Below are positions 55,210 through 63,364 of a stretch of DNA of 64,000 nt, piece by piece. The notes beneath the pieces are model-generated. The model saw only the letters and a list, made by a program, of their open reading frames with translations, was not told the DNA's origin and ran no database searches. The translations under genes and the position numbers were made by a program. Origin of the DNA: an uncultured Sphingomonadaceae bacterium (lineage in GTDB: Bacteria > Pseudomonadota > Alphaproteobacteria > Sphingomonadales > Sphingomonadaceae); contig CANMFE010000002.1 in assembly GCA_947497085.1 (NCBI GenBank), positions 558,001 through 622,000 of the forward strand, written 5' to 3'. Within the stretch, counting starts at the first letter, position 1; each line of letters begins with the position of its first letter.

Positions 55210-55721
55210 CCGATGGCATCGCGCACGACGGCAATGCCTGCCGCGCGCTGCGCTTTCAGCTCCTGTTTCAGTCTGGCCGGGTCGCGGGCAAAGACAAATC
55301 CGAAGCTCACGCCGCCTTCCTTGCCGATTGTGGCATGGTGCAGCTTGTGCGCCTGTACCAGACGTTTGGCATAGCCGCGCTTAGGCACCCATTTGAAGTA
55401 GCGCTGATGCACCAGTCCGTCATGGATCAGCGTGTAGATGATGCCGTAAAACAGGATGCCAAGGCCAATCCATGTGCCCGGCTCCCACGCAGATGCGCCC
55501 ATGACCAGCGGGCTGCCGATGGCAAACATGGAAATGCTCATCGCCGCGCCGACTAGGCCGTACAGGTCATTTTTTTCAAATGTCTTATCATGTGGCTCAT
55601 GGTGATCACAGTGCCAACCCCAGCCAAACCCGTGCATGATATATTTGTGGCTGGCCCAGGCGACAAATTCCATGGCCAGCGTGCTTGCCATTATGGTCAG
55701 TATGATTGCCAGAATGCTCAT
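55206..55721 (-). CDS. crtZ: Beta-carotene hydroxylase CrtZ
   Basis: A 171-residue di-iron membrane hydroxylase. The histidine boxes are complete: HKYIMHGFGWGWHCDHHEPH near residues 27-46, HDGLVHQRY near 112 and HKLHHA near 133. It hydroxylates the beta-ionone rings of carotenoids to zeaxanthin, a step in the yellow-orange pigments of sphingomonads such as nostoxanthin. No crt genes adjoin it, so it is an isolated carotenoid gene. I used the ATG at 55721; 55943 is only a longer open frame. Confidence 0.9.
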   Translation of the reverse strand: MSILAIILTIMASTLAMEFVAWASHKYIMHGFGWGWHCDHHEPHDKTFEKNDLYGLVGAAMSISMFAIGSPLVMGASAWEPGTWIGLGILFYGIIYTLIHDGLVHQRYFKWVPKRGYAKRLVQAHKLHHATIGKEGGVSFGFVFARDPARLKQELKAQRAAGIAVVRDAIG

Positions 55722-55844
55722 GCACAGGATAATAGGCGCAGCTCGGCTTTTTTTGAAGCAAAAACCGCTTCCTCGCTTGCATAGCTGAACAGGCCCGCTA
55801 AACCGGTGTTCCTGTGTTAAAACGATATGGAAATGCCTCGGCCC

Positions 55845-57263
55845 ATGCCCAAGACCCTTTATGAAAAAATCTGGGATGCGCATGTTGTTGACCAGCGCGA
55901 TGATGGTACCGCGCTCATCTATATAGACCGGCATCTGGTGCATGAAGTGACGAGCCCGCAGGCTTTTGAAGGTTTACGGCTGACCGGACGTAAAGTACGC
56001 CGTGCGGACCTGACATTGGCGGTTCCCGACCATAATGTACCGACCACGCCGCGTCTGGATGCAGATGGCAAGCCTGTACCCATTGCTGATCCTGACAGCG
56101 CTGCGCAGCTTGCGGCGCTGGCACGCAATGCGCCCGAATTCGGGATCAGATATATCCGTGCGACCGATCGTGAGCAGGGCATTGTCCATGTTGTCGGGCC
56201 GGAGCAGGGTTTTACGCTGCCGGGGACAACGCTGGTATGCGGCGACAGCCACACTGCGGCGCACGGTGCATTAGGTGCGCTTGCGTTCGGGATTGGTACC
56301 AGCGAGGTTGAGCATGTATTGGCGACGCAGACGTTACTGCTTAAACGGTCAAAGTCGATGGAAATCCGGGTTGAGGGTGAATTGGCCCCCGGTGTGACCC
56401 CGAAAGACCTGATTCTGCATATTATCGGCCATATTGGCGCGGCAGGCGGTAATGGCCATGTCATTGAATATCGCGGTTCGGTGTTCGAGAATATGTCGAT
56501 TGAGGGACGTCTTACTGTCTCCAATATGTCGATCGAAGCAGGCGCGCGTGCGGGATTGATCGCGCCGGATGAAAAGACTTTTGCCTATCTGAAAGACCGC
56601 CCCATGGCACCCAAGGGTGCTGACTGGGAAGCGGCGACGGAATATTGGCGTACGTTGACAACGGATGAAGGCGCTGTGTTTGATGCGAGCATCACTATTG
56701 ATGCAGCAGATGTCGAGCCGACCGTTACCTGGGGCACCAGCCCGGAAGATGTTGTACCGATTGGCGGGACGGTGCCTGATCCCATGAGTTTTGCCGATCC
56801 TTCCAAACAGGCCGCTGCGCAAAAATCACTCGATTATATGAAGCTCACGCCGGGTACAAAAATGACCGATGTGACGGTCGAACATGTTTTCATCGGTAGC
56901 TGTACCAACAGCCGGATAGAAGACTTGCGGGCAGCGGCAGATATTGTGCGTGGCCGTACCAGAGCCAGCAACGTCAAATCCGTGCTTGTTGTTCCGGGCA
57001 GCGGGCTTGTCAAATATCAGGCGGAACGTGAAGGACTGGACCGCGTTTTTGTGGACGCGGGGTTTGAATGGCGGGAACCGGGATGCTCAGCCTGTCTGGG
57101 CATGAATCCTGATAAAGTGCCGGCCGGAGAACGCTGTGCCTCTACCTCCAACCGCAATTTTGTGGGGCGGCAGGGGCCAGGCGCGCGCACCCATCTTGTA
57201 TCCCCCGCCATGGCAGCAGCAGCAGCGGTGACAGGGCGGCTTACCGATATTCGTGAATTATGA
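55845..57263 (+). CDS. leuC: 3-isopropylmalate dehydratase large subunit
   Basis: A 472-residue aconitase-fold LeuC. It begins [20 protein letters not shown]. The [4Fe-4S] cysteines lie in [20 protein letters not shown] near residue 345 and [16 protein letters not shown] near 407. [20 protein letters not shown] near residue 128 and [20 protein letters not shown] follow the family pattern. It isomerises isopropylmalate in leucine synthesis with LeuD. An in-frame ATG at 55827 adds six residues; neither start has a strong ribosome site. Confidence 0.95.
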   Translation: MPKTLYEKIWDAHVVDQRDDGTALIYIDRHLVHEVTSPQAFEGLRLTGRKVRRADLTLAVPDHNVPTTPRLDADGKPVPIADPDSAAQLAALARNAPEFGIRYIRATDREQGIVHVVGPEQGFTLPGTTLVCGDSHTAAHGALGALAFGIGTSEVEHVLATQTLLLKRSKSMEIRVEGELAPGVTPKDLILHIIGHIGAAGGNGHVIEYRGSVFENMSIEGRLTVSNMSIEAGARAGLIAPDEKTFAYLKDRPMAPKGADWEAATEYWRTLTTDEGAVFDASITIDAADVEPTVTWGTSPEDVVPIGGTVPDPMSFADPSKQAAAQKSLDYMKLTPGTKMTDVTVEHVFIGSCTNSRIEDLRAAADIVRGRTRASNVKSVLVVPGSGLVKYQAEREGLDRVFVDAGFEWREPGCSACLGMNPDKVPAGERCASTSNRNFVGRQGPGARTHLVSPAMAAAAAVTGRLTDIREL

Positions 57264-57275
57264 TAGGATGATGCA

Positions 57276-57452
57276 ATGACTGAAGACAATAAAGACAAGA
57301 AGAAAATGTCCGACGCTGCCAAAATTGGCGCGGCAGCCATAGGTTCGGCCGCTTTGGCAGCTGCATTGCTCTATGCCAGCAAACATCGCAAGGCGGACCA
57401 TGAAGCACCAAAAAAGCCTGGCAAAAATACATCGCCACCTGAAACAGACTAG
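57276..57452 (+). CDS. Small hypothetical protein between leuC and leuD
   Basis: A 58-residue protein: MTEDNKDKKKMSDAAKIGAA, then AIGSAALAAALLYASKHRKA and DHEAPKKPGKNTSPPETD. It has a charged N-terminus, one Ala-rich membrane helix (residues 16-34) and a Lys/Pro-rich tail. It lies 12 bases after leuC and 9 before leuD, so it is part of the operon. Similar small membrane proteins occur at this position in sphingomonads; the function is unknown. Confidence 0.75.
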   Translation: MTEDNKDKKKMSDAAKIGAAAIGSAALAAALLYASKHRKADHEAPKKPGKNTSPPETD

Positions 57453-57461
57453 GTTCCCGCA

Positions 57462-58055
57462 ATGAAAGCGATTTCCAAAGTATCTGGCCGGGCCATTCCT
57501 TTCGGTCGCAAAAATGTTGATACCGATATCATCATTCCCGCCCGGTGGCTTAAAACCACGACACGCGAAGGCATGGGCAAGGGCGCTTTTGAAACGGTAA
57601 GGCGCGAGGCGGGCAATGTTTTCGATGATCCTGAATATATAGGCGCGCCAATATTGATTGCGGGCGATAATTTCGGTTGCGGGTCAAGCCGCGAGCATGC
57701 CGCCTGGGCGCTGCTCGATATGGGCATTATGGCGGTTATTGCACCTGGCTTTTCCGATATTTTCAGCAGCAACGCATTCAAGAACGGCATATTGACCATT
57801 GAATTGCGGCAGTCGGCGATTGATCGGCTCATGGAAGTGGCGGCGGCTGCTCCGATCGATATCGATCTGGATAGCCAGAGCGTTACGACGCCATTTCAGG
57901 ACAGGTATGAGTTTCAGATTGATCCGTTCCGCAAGCATTGCCTTATGAATGGACTGGATGAAGTTGGCATGACCATGGCGCAGGATGATGCGATAGCAAC
58001 CTATGAAGAACGGCTGACGCAGGAGAAGCCGTGGCAGCAGCCTGTCATGCGTTGA
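57462..58055 (+). CDS. leuD: 3-isopropylmalate dehydratase small subunit
   Basis: A 197-residue LeuD swivelling domain: [40 protein letters not shown] near residue 68 (active-site Ser/Arg) and [20 protein letters not shown]. It completes the dehydratase with LeuC. A 20-base inverted repeat (58064-58083) lies just downstream. Confidence 0.96.
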   Translation: MKAISKVSGRAIPFGRKNVDTDIIIPARWLKTTTREGMGKGAFETVRREAGNVFDDPEYIGAPILIAGDNFGCGSSREHAAWALLDMGIMAVIAPGFSDIFSSNAFKNGILTIELRQSAIDRLMEVAAAAPIDIDLDSQSVTTPFQDRYEFQIDPFRKHCLMNGLDEVGMTMAQDDAIATYEERLTQEKPWQQPVMR

Positions 58056-58063
58056 CGAAGCGC

Positions 58064-58083
58064 TCTTAACTGGACAGTTAAGA
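58064..58083. repeat. Inverted repeat between leuD and the quinone oxidoreductase gene
   Basis: TCTTAACTG, two-base spacer GA, CAGTTAAGA. It lies 54 bases before the oxidoreductase start and could be an operator for it rather than a terminator, as no T-tract follows. Confidence 0.5.
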
Positions 58084-58136
58084 ACGGACATGCAATGTCG
58101 GTTTTCCAATAGATTCGTAATTGCATGGAGAAAATG

Positions 58137-59135
58137 ATGCGCGCATTGCTGTCCAAAGCCGCCGGTGGCCCCGAAACACTGGAAATGACCGAAATTGATG
58201 ACCCGGTTGCAGGTGCTGGCGAGCTGCTTGTGTCGGTCAAGGCCTGCTCAATCAACTTTCCCGATGCGCTGATTATCCAGGATATGTATCAACTCAAGCC
58301 CCCGCGTCCATTTGCACCGGGCAGCGAGATAGCTGGCATTGTCGAAGCGGTGGGCGAGGGTGTGACGGATTTCAAGGTTGGCGACCGGATAATTGCGGGC
58401 ACTGGCTTTGGTGGGCTTGTTGAGAAAAAAGCTGTTCCAGCCGCTGCGGCCTATCACCTGCCGGATGAATTCAGTTTTGAGCAGGGGGCTTCGCTGCTGA
58501 TGACTTACGGCACCTCCATCCATGCGCTGAAAGATCGCGGACATATTCAGGAGGGCAATACGCTTCTCGTACTGGGCGCTGCGGGCGGTGTCGGCCTGGC
58601 TGCGGTTGAACTGGGTAAAGCCTATGGCGCACGCGTTGTTGCTGCCGTATCGAGTGACGCCAAGGCAGAAGCGGCCAAAGCGTCAGGCGCGGATGAAGCC
58701 GTGGTCTATGACCGCCAGCCATTTGACAAGGAGCAGTCAAAGGCGCTCAGCCAGCAGTTCAAGGCTGCAGTGGGGGCTGAAGGTGCGCATGTGGTCTATG
58801 ATGCAGTGGGCGGCGATTATAGCGAGCCTGCGCTGCGGTCGATCGCCTGGGAAGGTCGCTTTCTGGTGGTCGGTTTCCCCGCAGGCATTGCCAAGCTGCC
58901 GCTCAATCTCACATTGCTGAAAAGCTGTGACGTGTGCGGCGTATTCTGGGGCGCTTATGCGGCGCGGGACCCGATCGGCAATCGCGCCAATATCGAGGAA
59001 CTGTTCGATCTGTGGAAAGCAGGCAAGATCAGTCCGAAAATATCCGAAACCTTTGCATTTGAAGATGCAGGCAAGGCGATTGCGAAGCTGGCGAACCGGA
59101 ATGCCATCGGCAAGCTGGTCGTTACCATGGGTTAA
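58137..59135 (+). CDS. NADPH:quinone oxidoreductase family (medium-chain dehydrogenase/reductase)
   Basis: A 332-residue zinc-free MDR protein. The nucleotide fold has LLVLGAAGGVGLAAVELGKA near residue 144 and VVAAVSSDAKAEAAKASGAD follows. Quinone-reductase features are SINFPDALIIQDMYQLKPPR and FAPGSEIAGIVEAVGEGVTD near 55. The C-terminus AFEDAGKAIAKLANRNAIGK is typical. It would reduce quinones or enones with NADPH. The ATG at 58137 is best placed relative to GGAG; ATGs at 58125 and 58134 are alternatives. An inverted repeat precedes it. Confidence 0.9.
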   Translation: MRALLSKAAGGPETLEMTEIDDPVAGAGELLVSVKACSINFPDALIIQDMYQLKPPRPFAPGSEIAGIVEAVGEGVTDFKVGDRIIAGTGFGGLVEKKAVPAAAAYHLPDEFSFEQGASLLMTYGTSIHALKDRGHIQEGNTLLVLGAAGGVGLAAVELGKAYGARVVAAVSSDAKAEAAKASGADEAVVYDRQPFDKEQSKALSQQFKAAVGAEGAHVVYDAVGGDYSEPALRSIAWEGRFLVVGFPAGIAKLPLNLTLLKSCDVCGVFWGAYAARDPIGNRANIEELFDLWKAGKISPKISETFAFEDAGKAIAKLANRNAIGKLVVTMG

Positions 59136-59212
59136 TTCGGTTTCTTGCCTTGCGCCCGCTGCATCGCCGCACTATTTCGGATAGGAACACAGATCCAGAT
59201 TGGGAAACGATT

Positions 59213-59539
59213 ATGACCGATATGAATGACCGCGAAAAAGCGTTTGAAAACAAGTTTGCCCGTGATGCCGAAGTGCAATTCAAGGTAAACGCCCGCCGTA
59301 ACAAGCTGGTAGGACACTGGGCCGCAGGCAAGATGAACCTGACGCCGGAAGAAACCGATGCCTATGCAAAATCTGTCGTAGCGGCGGATTTTGAGGAAGC
59401 GGGCGATGAGGATGTGCTGCGCAAGCTGCTGGGTGATTTGACATCGGCGGGTGTCGAGATTGACGAGGCAGGCGTGCGTGAAGCGATGGATGAATATATG
59501 GTCGAGGCCCGTCGGCAATATATGGAAGAGTCCGAGTAA
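59213..59539 (+). CDS. ATPase inhibitory subunit zeta (DUF1476)
   Basis: A 108-residue helical protein: NDREKAFENKFARDAEVQFK, VNARRNKLVGHWAAGKMNLT and DVLRKLLGDLTSAGVEIDEA. DUF1476 is the zeta subunit of alphaproteobacterial F1FO-ATP synthase, which blocks ATP hydrolysis through its N-terminal region. The ATG at 59213 is chosen over 59150 since MTDMNDREKAFENKF matches the usual start. It precedes bolA-grxD by six bases. Confidence 0.93.
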   Translation: MTDMNDREKAFENKFARDAEVQFKVNARRNKLVGHWAAGKMNLTPEETDAYAKSVVAADFEEAGDEDVLRKLLGDLTSAGVEIDEAGVREAMDEYMVEARRQYMEESE

Positions 59540-59545
59540 CGCGCC

Positions 59546-59779
59546 ATGGCGATGAGCGCGCAGGAAATCGAAACGATGATTCTGGATGCCCTGCCTGATG
59601 CCAAGGTGGAAATCACTGATCTTGCTGGCGATGGCGACCATTATGCGGCGCATGTTGTGTCAGAGGCGTTTCGCGGCATGACGCGCGTGAACCAGCATAA
59701 GGCTGTTTACGCTGCGCTGGGCGGCAGGATGGGCGGTGTGCTTCATGCCTTGCAACTCACTACCGCCATTCCCAAATAG
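59546..59779 (+). CDS. BolA family protein
   Basis: A 77-residue BolA-fold protein: MSAQEIETMILDALPDAKVE, ITDLAGDGDHYAAHVVSEAF with FRGMTRVNQHKAVYAALGGR. The histidine in VNQHKAVY and the loop Gly/His can bind an iron-sulfur cluster together with a monothiol glutaredoxin. It is followed 45 bases later by the Grx4-type glutaredoxin gene, the usual partner. Confidence 0.95.
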   Translation: MAMSAQEIETMILDALPDAKVEITDLAGDGDHYAAHVVSEAFRGMTRVNQHKAVYAALGGRMGGVLHALQLTTAIPK

Positions 59780-59824
59780 GTATTCACAAGTCTAATCAAA
59801 TCTATTCGGTCAGGAGTTTCGGCC

Positions 59825-60160
59825 ATGAGTGACGCCGTTAATACAAAAATCAGCGAACTGGTATCATCGAACGATGTGCTGCTTTTCATGAAAGGCACAC
59901 CATTATTCCCGCAATGCGGCTTTTCCAGCCGCGCGGTCGCTATACTCGATCATCTGGGTGTCGGATATGAAAGTGTCGACGTGCTGCAAGATATGGAGAT
60001 CCGGCAAGGTATCAAGACCTATTCCGACTGGCCAACCATTCCGCAGCTTTATGTCAAAGGCGAATTTGTCGGTGGTAGCGATATCATGATGGAAATGTTT
60101 GAGGCAGGCGAACTGGCCACACTCATGGAAGAAAACGGAGTTGCCAAGGCAGAAGGTTAA
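59825..60160 (+). CDS. grxD: Monothiol glutaredoxin, Grx4 family
   Basis: A 111-residue CGFS-type glutaredoxin: LFMKGTPLFPQCGFSSRAVA with the CGFS active site near residue 31 and WPTIPQLYVKGEFVGGSDIM near 73, which binds glutathione. It coordinates a [2Fe-2S] cluster bridged by glutathione and works in cluster transfer, partnered with BolA upstream. A strong terminator follows. Confidence 0.96.
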   Translation: MSDAVNTKISELVSSNDVLLFMKGTPLFPQCGFSSRAVAILDHLGVGYESVDVLQDMEIRQGIKTYSDWPTIPQLYVKGEFVGGSDIMMEMFEAGELATLMEENGVAKAEG

Positions 60161-60185
60161 GCCTTTCACGCAATCATTTACAAAG

Positions 60186-60211
60186 GCCGGGCGCAATGCC
60201 CGGCTTTTTTT
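60186..60211 (+). terminator. Intrinsic terminator of the grxD operon
   Basis: GCCGGGC (60186-60192), loop GCAAT, GCCCGGC (60198-60204), TTTTTTT. It ends the zeta-bolA-grxD run. Confidence 0.92.
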
Positions 60212-60313
60212 ATGTGGTAAAGATAGCGGAATGGTTTCGTCATTGCGATTACCGCTCTGGATGTTTCAACACGCTCGCGTTGTACCGGATTTTTGTGAAA
60301 CCTTGTCACGGGG

Positions 60314-60355
60314 GAGGCCGGGGCAGTTTAGGGACCAGAAAAACTGCCCCGCCTC
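60314..60355. other. Strong hairpin in a 346-base intergenic region
   Basis: GAGGC, one bulged C, GGGGCAGTTT (60320-60329), an 11-base loop, AAACTGCCCC (60341-60350) and GCCTC. Fifteen paired bases. No T-tract follows, so it is not a classical terminator. The rest of 60212-60556 is AT-rich and holds no gene I can see. Confidence 0.6.
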
Positions 60356-60556
60356 AATTCAGTGAAACCAATAAGGTTGCCTCATACTATGCATCCTCTG
60401 TGCCAGTTTTAAAATATTAATCAATTTCAGATATTTAAATATATTTTTGTTATTCGACCTTTCCTCAAGTGTAAATTATTCCGACAGGCTGCCATTTGCC
60501 AGGCTGCATGCAATTGCGGACTTGGCACTGGGCGCAGATTAGGCGATGGTGGACCC

Positions 60557-61372
60557 ATGGCAGATTTACATGACAATAGCGGGCCGCATCGTGATCCGAT
60601 CACGGGACAGGAGCTTGCACCTGCGATCGATGCCGCGACGGTTGTAATTTTTCGCGACACGCCGCCCGGACAGCCCCCCGAACTGCTGATGGTGGAACGC
60701 TCTGCCAAAATGGCCTTTGCCGCCGGTGCCGCGGTCTTTCCCGGCGGACGGATTGATCCGGAAGATTTCACTTATGCCAGGGTACTTGGCCATCATGATG
60801 ACGGCGGCGAAGGTGCTGCGCGGATTGCCGCCATCCGTGAAACCATAGAGGAAACGGGGCTTGCGATTGGCTTTACCGAAAGGCTTGAAGAAAAGGCATT
60901 GGCAGACGCGAGGGCGGATCTGCATGCGGGAAAATCACTGCAATCCATATGCACGGCCAATGGCTGGCAGCTTGATCTGGAAATGATGGTGCCTTTTGCC
61001 CGTTGGCGGCCTTCCTTTGCGGAAGCGCGCATCTTCGATACGCGCTTTTATCTTGCCAATGCGGGTGCGGGCCGTGACAGGGTGCTGGTGGATGAAACTG
61101 AAAACCGGCACCTGTTCTGGGCGAGCGCGGCTGAAGTGCTGCACCGCGCAGATACCGGTGCGTTAAAGATAATCTTTCCGACCCGCCGCAACCTTGAGCG
61201 GCTGGCGCAATTTGCTTCCCATGATGCGGCGGTCAACCATGCCGGCACCATCCCGGTGCGCACGATTACGCCTTATATCGAAGAGCGCGATGGTGTGCCG
61301 CATTTATGCGTGCCGGATGGTCTCGGTTATCCGGTGACGTCCGAACCTATCACCAGAGCACAACGTGGATAG
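60557..61372 (+). CDS. NUDIX hydrolase family protein
   Basis: A 271-residue NUDIX protein. The box is split: GGRIDPEDFTYARVLG near residue 55 and AAIRETIEETGLAIGFTERL near residue 94, with an insertion in the loop between the Gly and the REx2EExG part. The fold resembles long-insertion NUDIX proteins of the NUDT19/CoA or NUDIX-like subfamily. Substrate could be CoA derivatives or other nucleotide diphosphates. No gene near it suggests a pathway. Confidence 0.85.
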   Translation: MADLHDNSGPHRDPITGQELAPAIDAATVVIFRDTPPGQPPELLMVERSAKMAFAAGAAVFPGGRIDPEDFTYARVLGHHDDGGEGAARIAAIRETIEETGLAIGFTERLEEKALADARADLHAGKSLQSICTANGWQLDLEMMVPFARWRPSFAEARIFDTRFYLANAGAGRDRVLVDETENRHLFWASAAEVLHRADTGALKIIFPTRRNLERLAQFASHDAAVNHAGTIPVRTITPYIEERDGVPHLCVPDGLGYPVTSEPITRAQRG

Positions 61373-61450
61373 ATTTGGTTTGTTTGGCAATTTGTTCTAT
61401 AGATACTTGTAATTAGATACTTGTAATTTCAAAAAATGAGGAGAGTAATT

Positions 61451-61618
61451 ATGTTACGCTGGGCTATAATATTTCTGGTTATCGCTGTAGTGGCAGCCAT
61501 TTTGGGCTTTGGCGGTATTGCGGGTGCGTCGGTTGGCATTGCCAAAATCCTGTTTTATGTCTTTATCGCACTGTTCGTGATTGGGCTTTTGATGCATTTC
61601 CTGCGCGGGGCCAGTTAA
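61451..61618 (+). CDS. DUF1328 small membrane protein
   Basis: A 55-residue protein [20 protein letters not shown], then [20 protein letters not shown] and [15 protein letters not shown]. Two helices with the [15 protein letters not shown] motif are DUF1328 (YtjA) hallmarks. Members are often induced by general stress sigma factors, but no EcfG box is visible upstream here. The ATG at 61451 follows GAGGAG; 61436 is also in frame. A terminator follows. Confidence 0.92.
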   Translation: MLRWAIIFLVIAVVAAILGFGGIAGASVGIAKILFYVFIALFVIGLLMHFLRGAS

Positions 61619-61642
61619 ACGAGTAATATATTGTTGGGAATG

Positions 61643-61665
61643 GGGCGGCCAGTGCCGCCCTTTTT
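61643..61665 (+). terminator. Intrinsic terminator of the DUF1328 gene
   Basis: GGGCGGC (61643-61649), loop CAGT, GCCGCCC (61654-61660), TTTTT. Confidence 0.92.
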
Positions 61666-61729
61666 CTTGCATATGCAATATGTCATGCGAACATAAATAC
61701 GGCCAGTATTTCAATGATGAGGAATCAAA

Positions 61730-62047
61730 ATGGACAAAGTACACATAGTGCGTGAGAACCGGGAAAATGGCGGTATCCGTTATGTTGCGACGGTTGACGG
61801 TGTGGAGGGTGAGGGTGAGGGTGAGCTCACCATGTTTCGCGCGAAAAAAGATGTATATGTAGCCGACCATACGGGTGTACCCAAACATATGGGCGGCAAT
61901 GGCATAGGGTCGAAGCTTATCCGTTTCATGATTGAGGATGCGCGCGCAAATGAACTGCGTGTAGTGCCAGCGTGTCCTTTTATTGCCCGGAAATGGGAAA
62001 AACATCCCGAATGGTCCGATGTGCTGATCAACAAAGATGCCATGTAG
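61730..62047 (+). CDS. GNAT family N-acetyltransferase (YjdJ-like)
   Basis: A 105-residue single-domain acetyltransferase of the compact GNAT type: the acetyl-CoA motif is DHTGVPKHMGGNGIGSKLIR near residue 44, followed by FMIEDARANELRVVPACPFI and ARKWEKHPEWSDVL. A GEGEGE stretch near residue 25 comes from a three-unit 6-base tandem repeat. Its substrate is unknown. Confidence 0.88.
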   Translation: MDKVHIVRENRENGGIRYVATVDGVEGEGEGELTMFRAKKDVYVADHTGVPKHMGGNGIGSKLIRFMIEDARANELRVVPACPFIARKWEKHPEWSDVLINKDAM

Positions 62048-62057
62048 CGTGGGGTAA

Positions 62058-62134
62058 TGGTGCGCCCGGCAGGACTCGAACCTGCTGCCTCAAGATTAGA
62101 AGTCTCGCGCTCTATCCAGATGAGCTACGGGCGC
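62058..62134 (-). tRNA. tRNA-Arg (anticodon UCU)
   Basis: Minus strand: acceptor GCGCCCG (62134-62128) pairs with CGGGCGC; D arm GCTC...GAGC; anticodon loop CTTCTAA with anticodon TCT; T arm CAGGTTCGAGTCCTG; discriminator A and an encoded CCA at 62060-62058. The cloverleaf is complete. It reads AGA/AGG codons, which are rare in this group. Confidence 0.96.
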
Positions 62135-62219
62135 CTGGCCTCGGGCTGCTTTAGCTGCCCTTTCGGCAAAGTCCCCATAGCGCGCTTTGGCACACATGCA
62201 AACTGCGATATGAGGGCGC

Positions 62220-62975
62220 ATGGATAATAATGCGAATCAAGCTGAAGTGCGTAGCGAATTGACCGCAGTGACTTCGGACCGGCTGGCGGGGCACCGGTTC
62301 CGCTATTTCGACTTTGTCATGGCGGCCTTTGTCACCGTGCTGTTGCTGTCGAACATAGTCGGTGCGGCGAAGCTTACCTTTGTCGAACTGGACGGTGAGC
62401 AATGGGTCTATGGTGCGGGCATATTATTCTTCCCGCTGGGCTATGTTATCGGCGACATTTTGACCGAGATTTACGGCTATGCGCGGGCGCGGCGCGTGAT
62501 CTGGGCGGGATTTGCGGCGATGCTTTTCATGGCGTTCATGTGCTGGGTGGTGGTTTCGCTCCCCCCTGCGGATGTATGGGATGGGCAGGATGCCTATGAG
62601 CGGGTGTTCGGGCAGGTGCCGCGGATTGTCTTTGCCTCGATCATCGCTTTTTGGGCCGGTGAATTCGTCAACAGCTATGTCATGGCGCGGATGAAGATAT
62701 GGACACAAGGCAAGGCGTTGTGGACGCGCACAATCGGGTCCACGGTGGTGGGGCAGGGCGTTGATAGCTTAATATTTTATCCGCTTGCTTTTTACGGTGT
62801 GTGGGAAACGCAGGCTGTGCTGACAGTCATGGTTACCAATTGGGCGCTGAAAGTGGGGTGGGAAGCTGTGCTGACGCCTGTCACCTATGCCGTTATCGGC
62901 TGGCTGAAAAAGCGTGAGGGCGTGGATGTTTATGACACGGGCACAGATTTTACGCCGTTCAGCACAAAGGTCTGA
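62220..62975 (+). CDS. yhhQ: Queuosine precursor transporter, VUT/YhhQ family
   Basis: A 251-residue membrane protein with about six helices: FDFVMAAFVTVLLLSNIVGA, ILFFPLGYVIGDILTEIYGY, IVFASIIAFWAGEFVNSYVM, ARMKIWTQGKALWTRTIGST and GQGVDSLIFYPLAFYGVWET. These are the VUT (YhhQ/DUF165) signatures, including GDxxTExYG. It imports preQ0/preQ1. It complements the queA and tgt genes seen elsewhere in the window. Confidence 0.93.
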   Translation: MDNNANQAEVRSELTAVTSDRLAGHRFRYFDFVMAAFVTVLLLSNIVGAAKLTFVELDGEQWVYGAGILFFPLGYVIGDILTEIYGYARARRVIWAGFAAMLFMAFMCWVVVSLPPADVWDGQDAYERVFGQVPRIVFASIIAFWAGEFVNSYVMARMKIWTQGKALWTRTIGSTVVGQGVDSLIFYPLAFYGVWETQAVLTVMVTNWALKVGWEAVLTPVTYAVIGWLKKREGVDVYDTGTDFTPFSTKV

Positions 62976-63364
62976 TGGAAGCTTTGATGCCCGAACTTGG
63001 ACCATTTCAATCAGGGAAGCTGTGGCTGCGCGAACTGCTCGGTTTTGAAAAAGATACGCTGCATGTGCTGGTTGGCCTACTGGTATTCGTTCTGGTCATG
63101 CTGTTTCTTCGGCGCAAACCATGGCAAAGGCTGCCCATTGTCTGCGTTATGCTGGCGGCTATGGCGGGGGAGGCGTGGGACCTGTATGAATTGGTGAAGG
63201 TGCGCGGGAAGGCATGGGCTGACATTCCGTGGAGCTATCTGGTCCATGACCTGTGGGTGACGACCATTATTCCGGCTGGCATATTCCTGATGGCCTATGC
63301 GCTGCGCCCTATATTTGTAATGGACAAAGGCGGGGCCGATTTGGACTATCCATCTGACAATTAA
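62975..63364 (+). CDS. Hypothetical membrane protein
   Basis: A 129-residue protein with about three helices: LHVLVGLLVFVLVMLFLRRK, LPIVCVMLAAMAGEAWDLYE and HDLWVTTIIPAGIFLMAYAL. It is overlapped by one base with the yhhQ stop (TGATG), so it is coupled to that transporter. No conserved domain is recognised. The stop converges with the minus-strand gene through TTAA. Confidence 0.75.
   Translation: MEALMPELGPFQSGKLWLRELLGFEKDTLHVLVGLLVFVLVMLFLRRKPWQRLPIVCVMLAAMAGEAWDLYELVKVRGKAWADIPWSYLVHDLWVTTIIPAGIFLMAYALRPIFVMDKGGADLDYPSDN

Noticed and set aside
59184-59208. GGAAC before the zeta subunit gene as an EcfG promoter
   Set aside because: The downstream -10 position reads AAAC rather than CGTT.
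61800-61830. GGGTGA tandem repeats in the GNAT gene as a repeat element
   Set aside because: Only three short units, encoding GEGEGE inside an intact gene.
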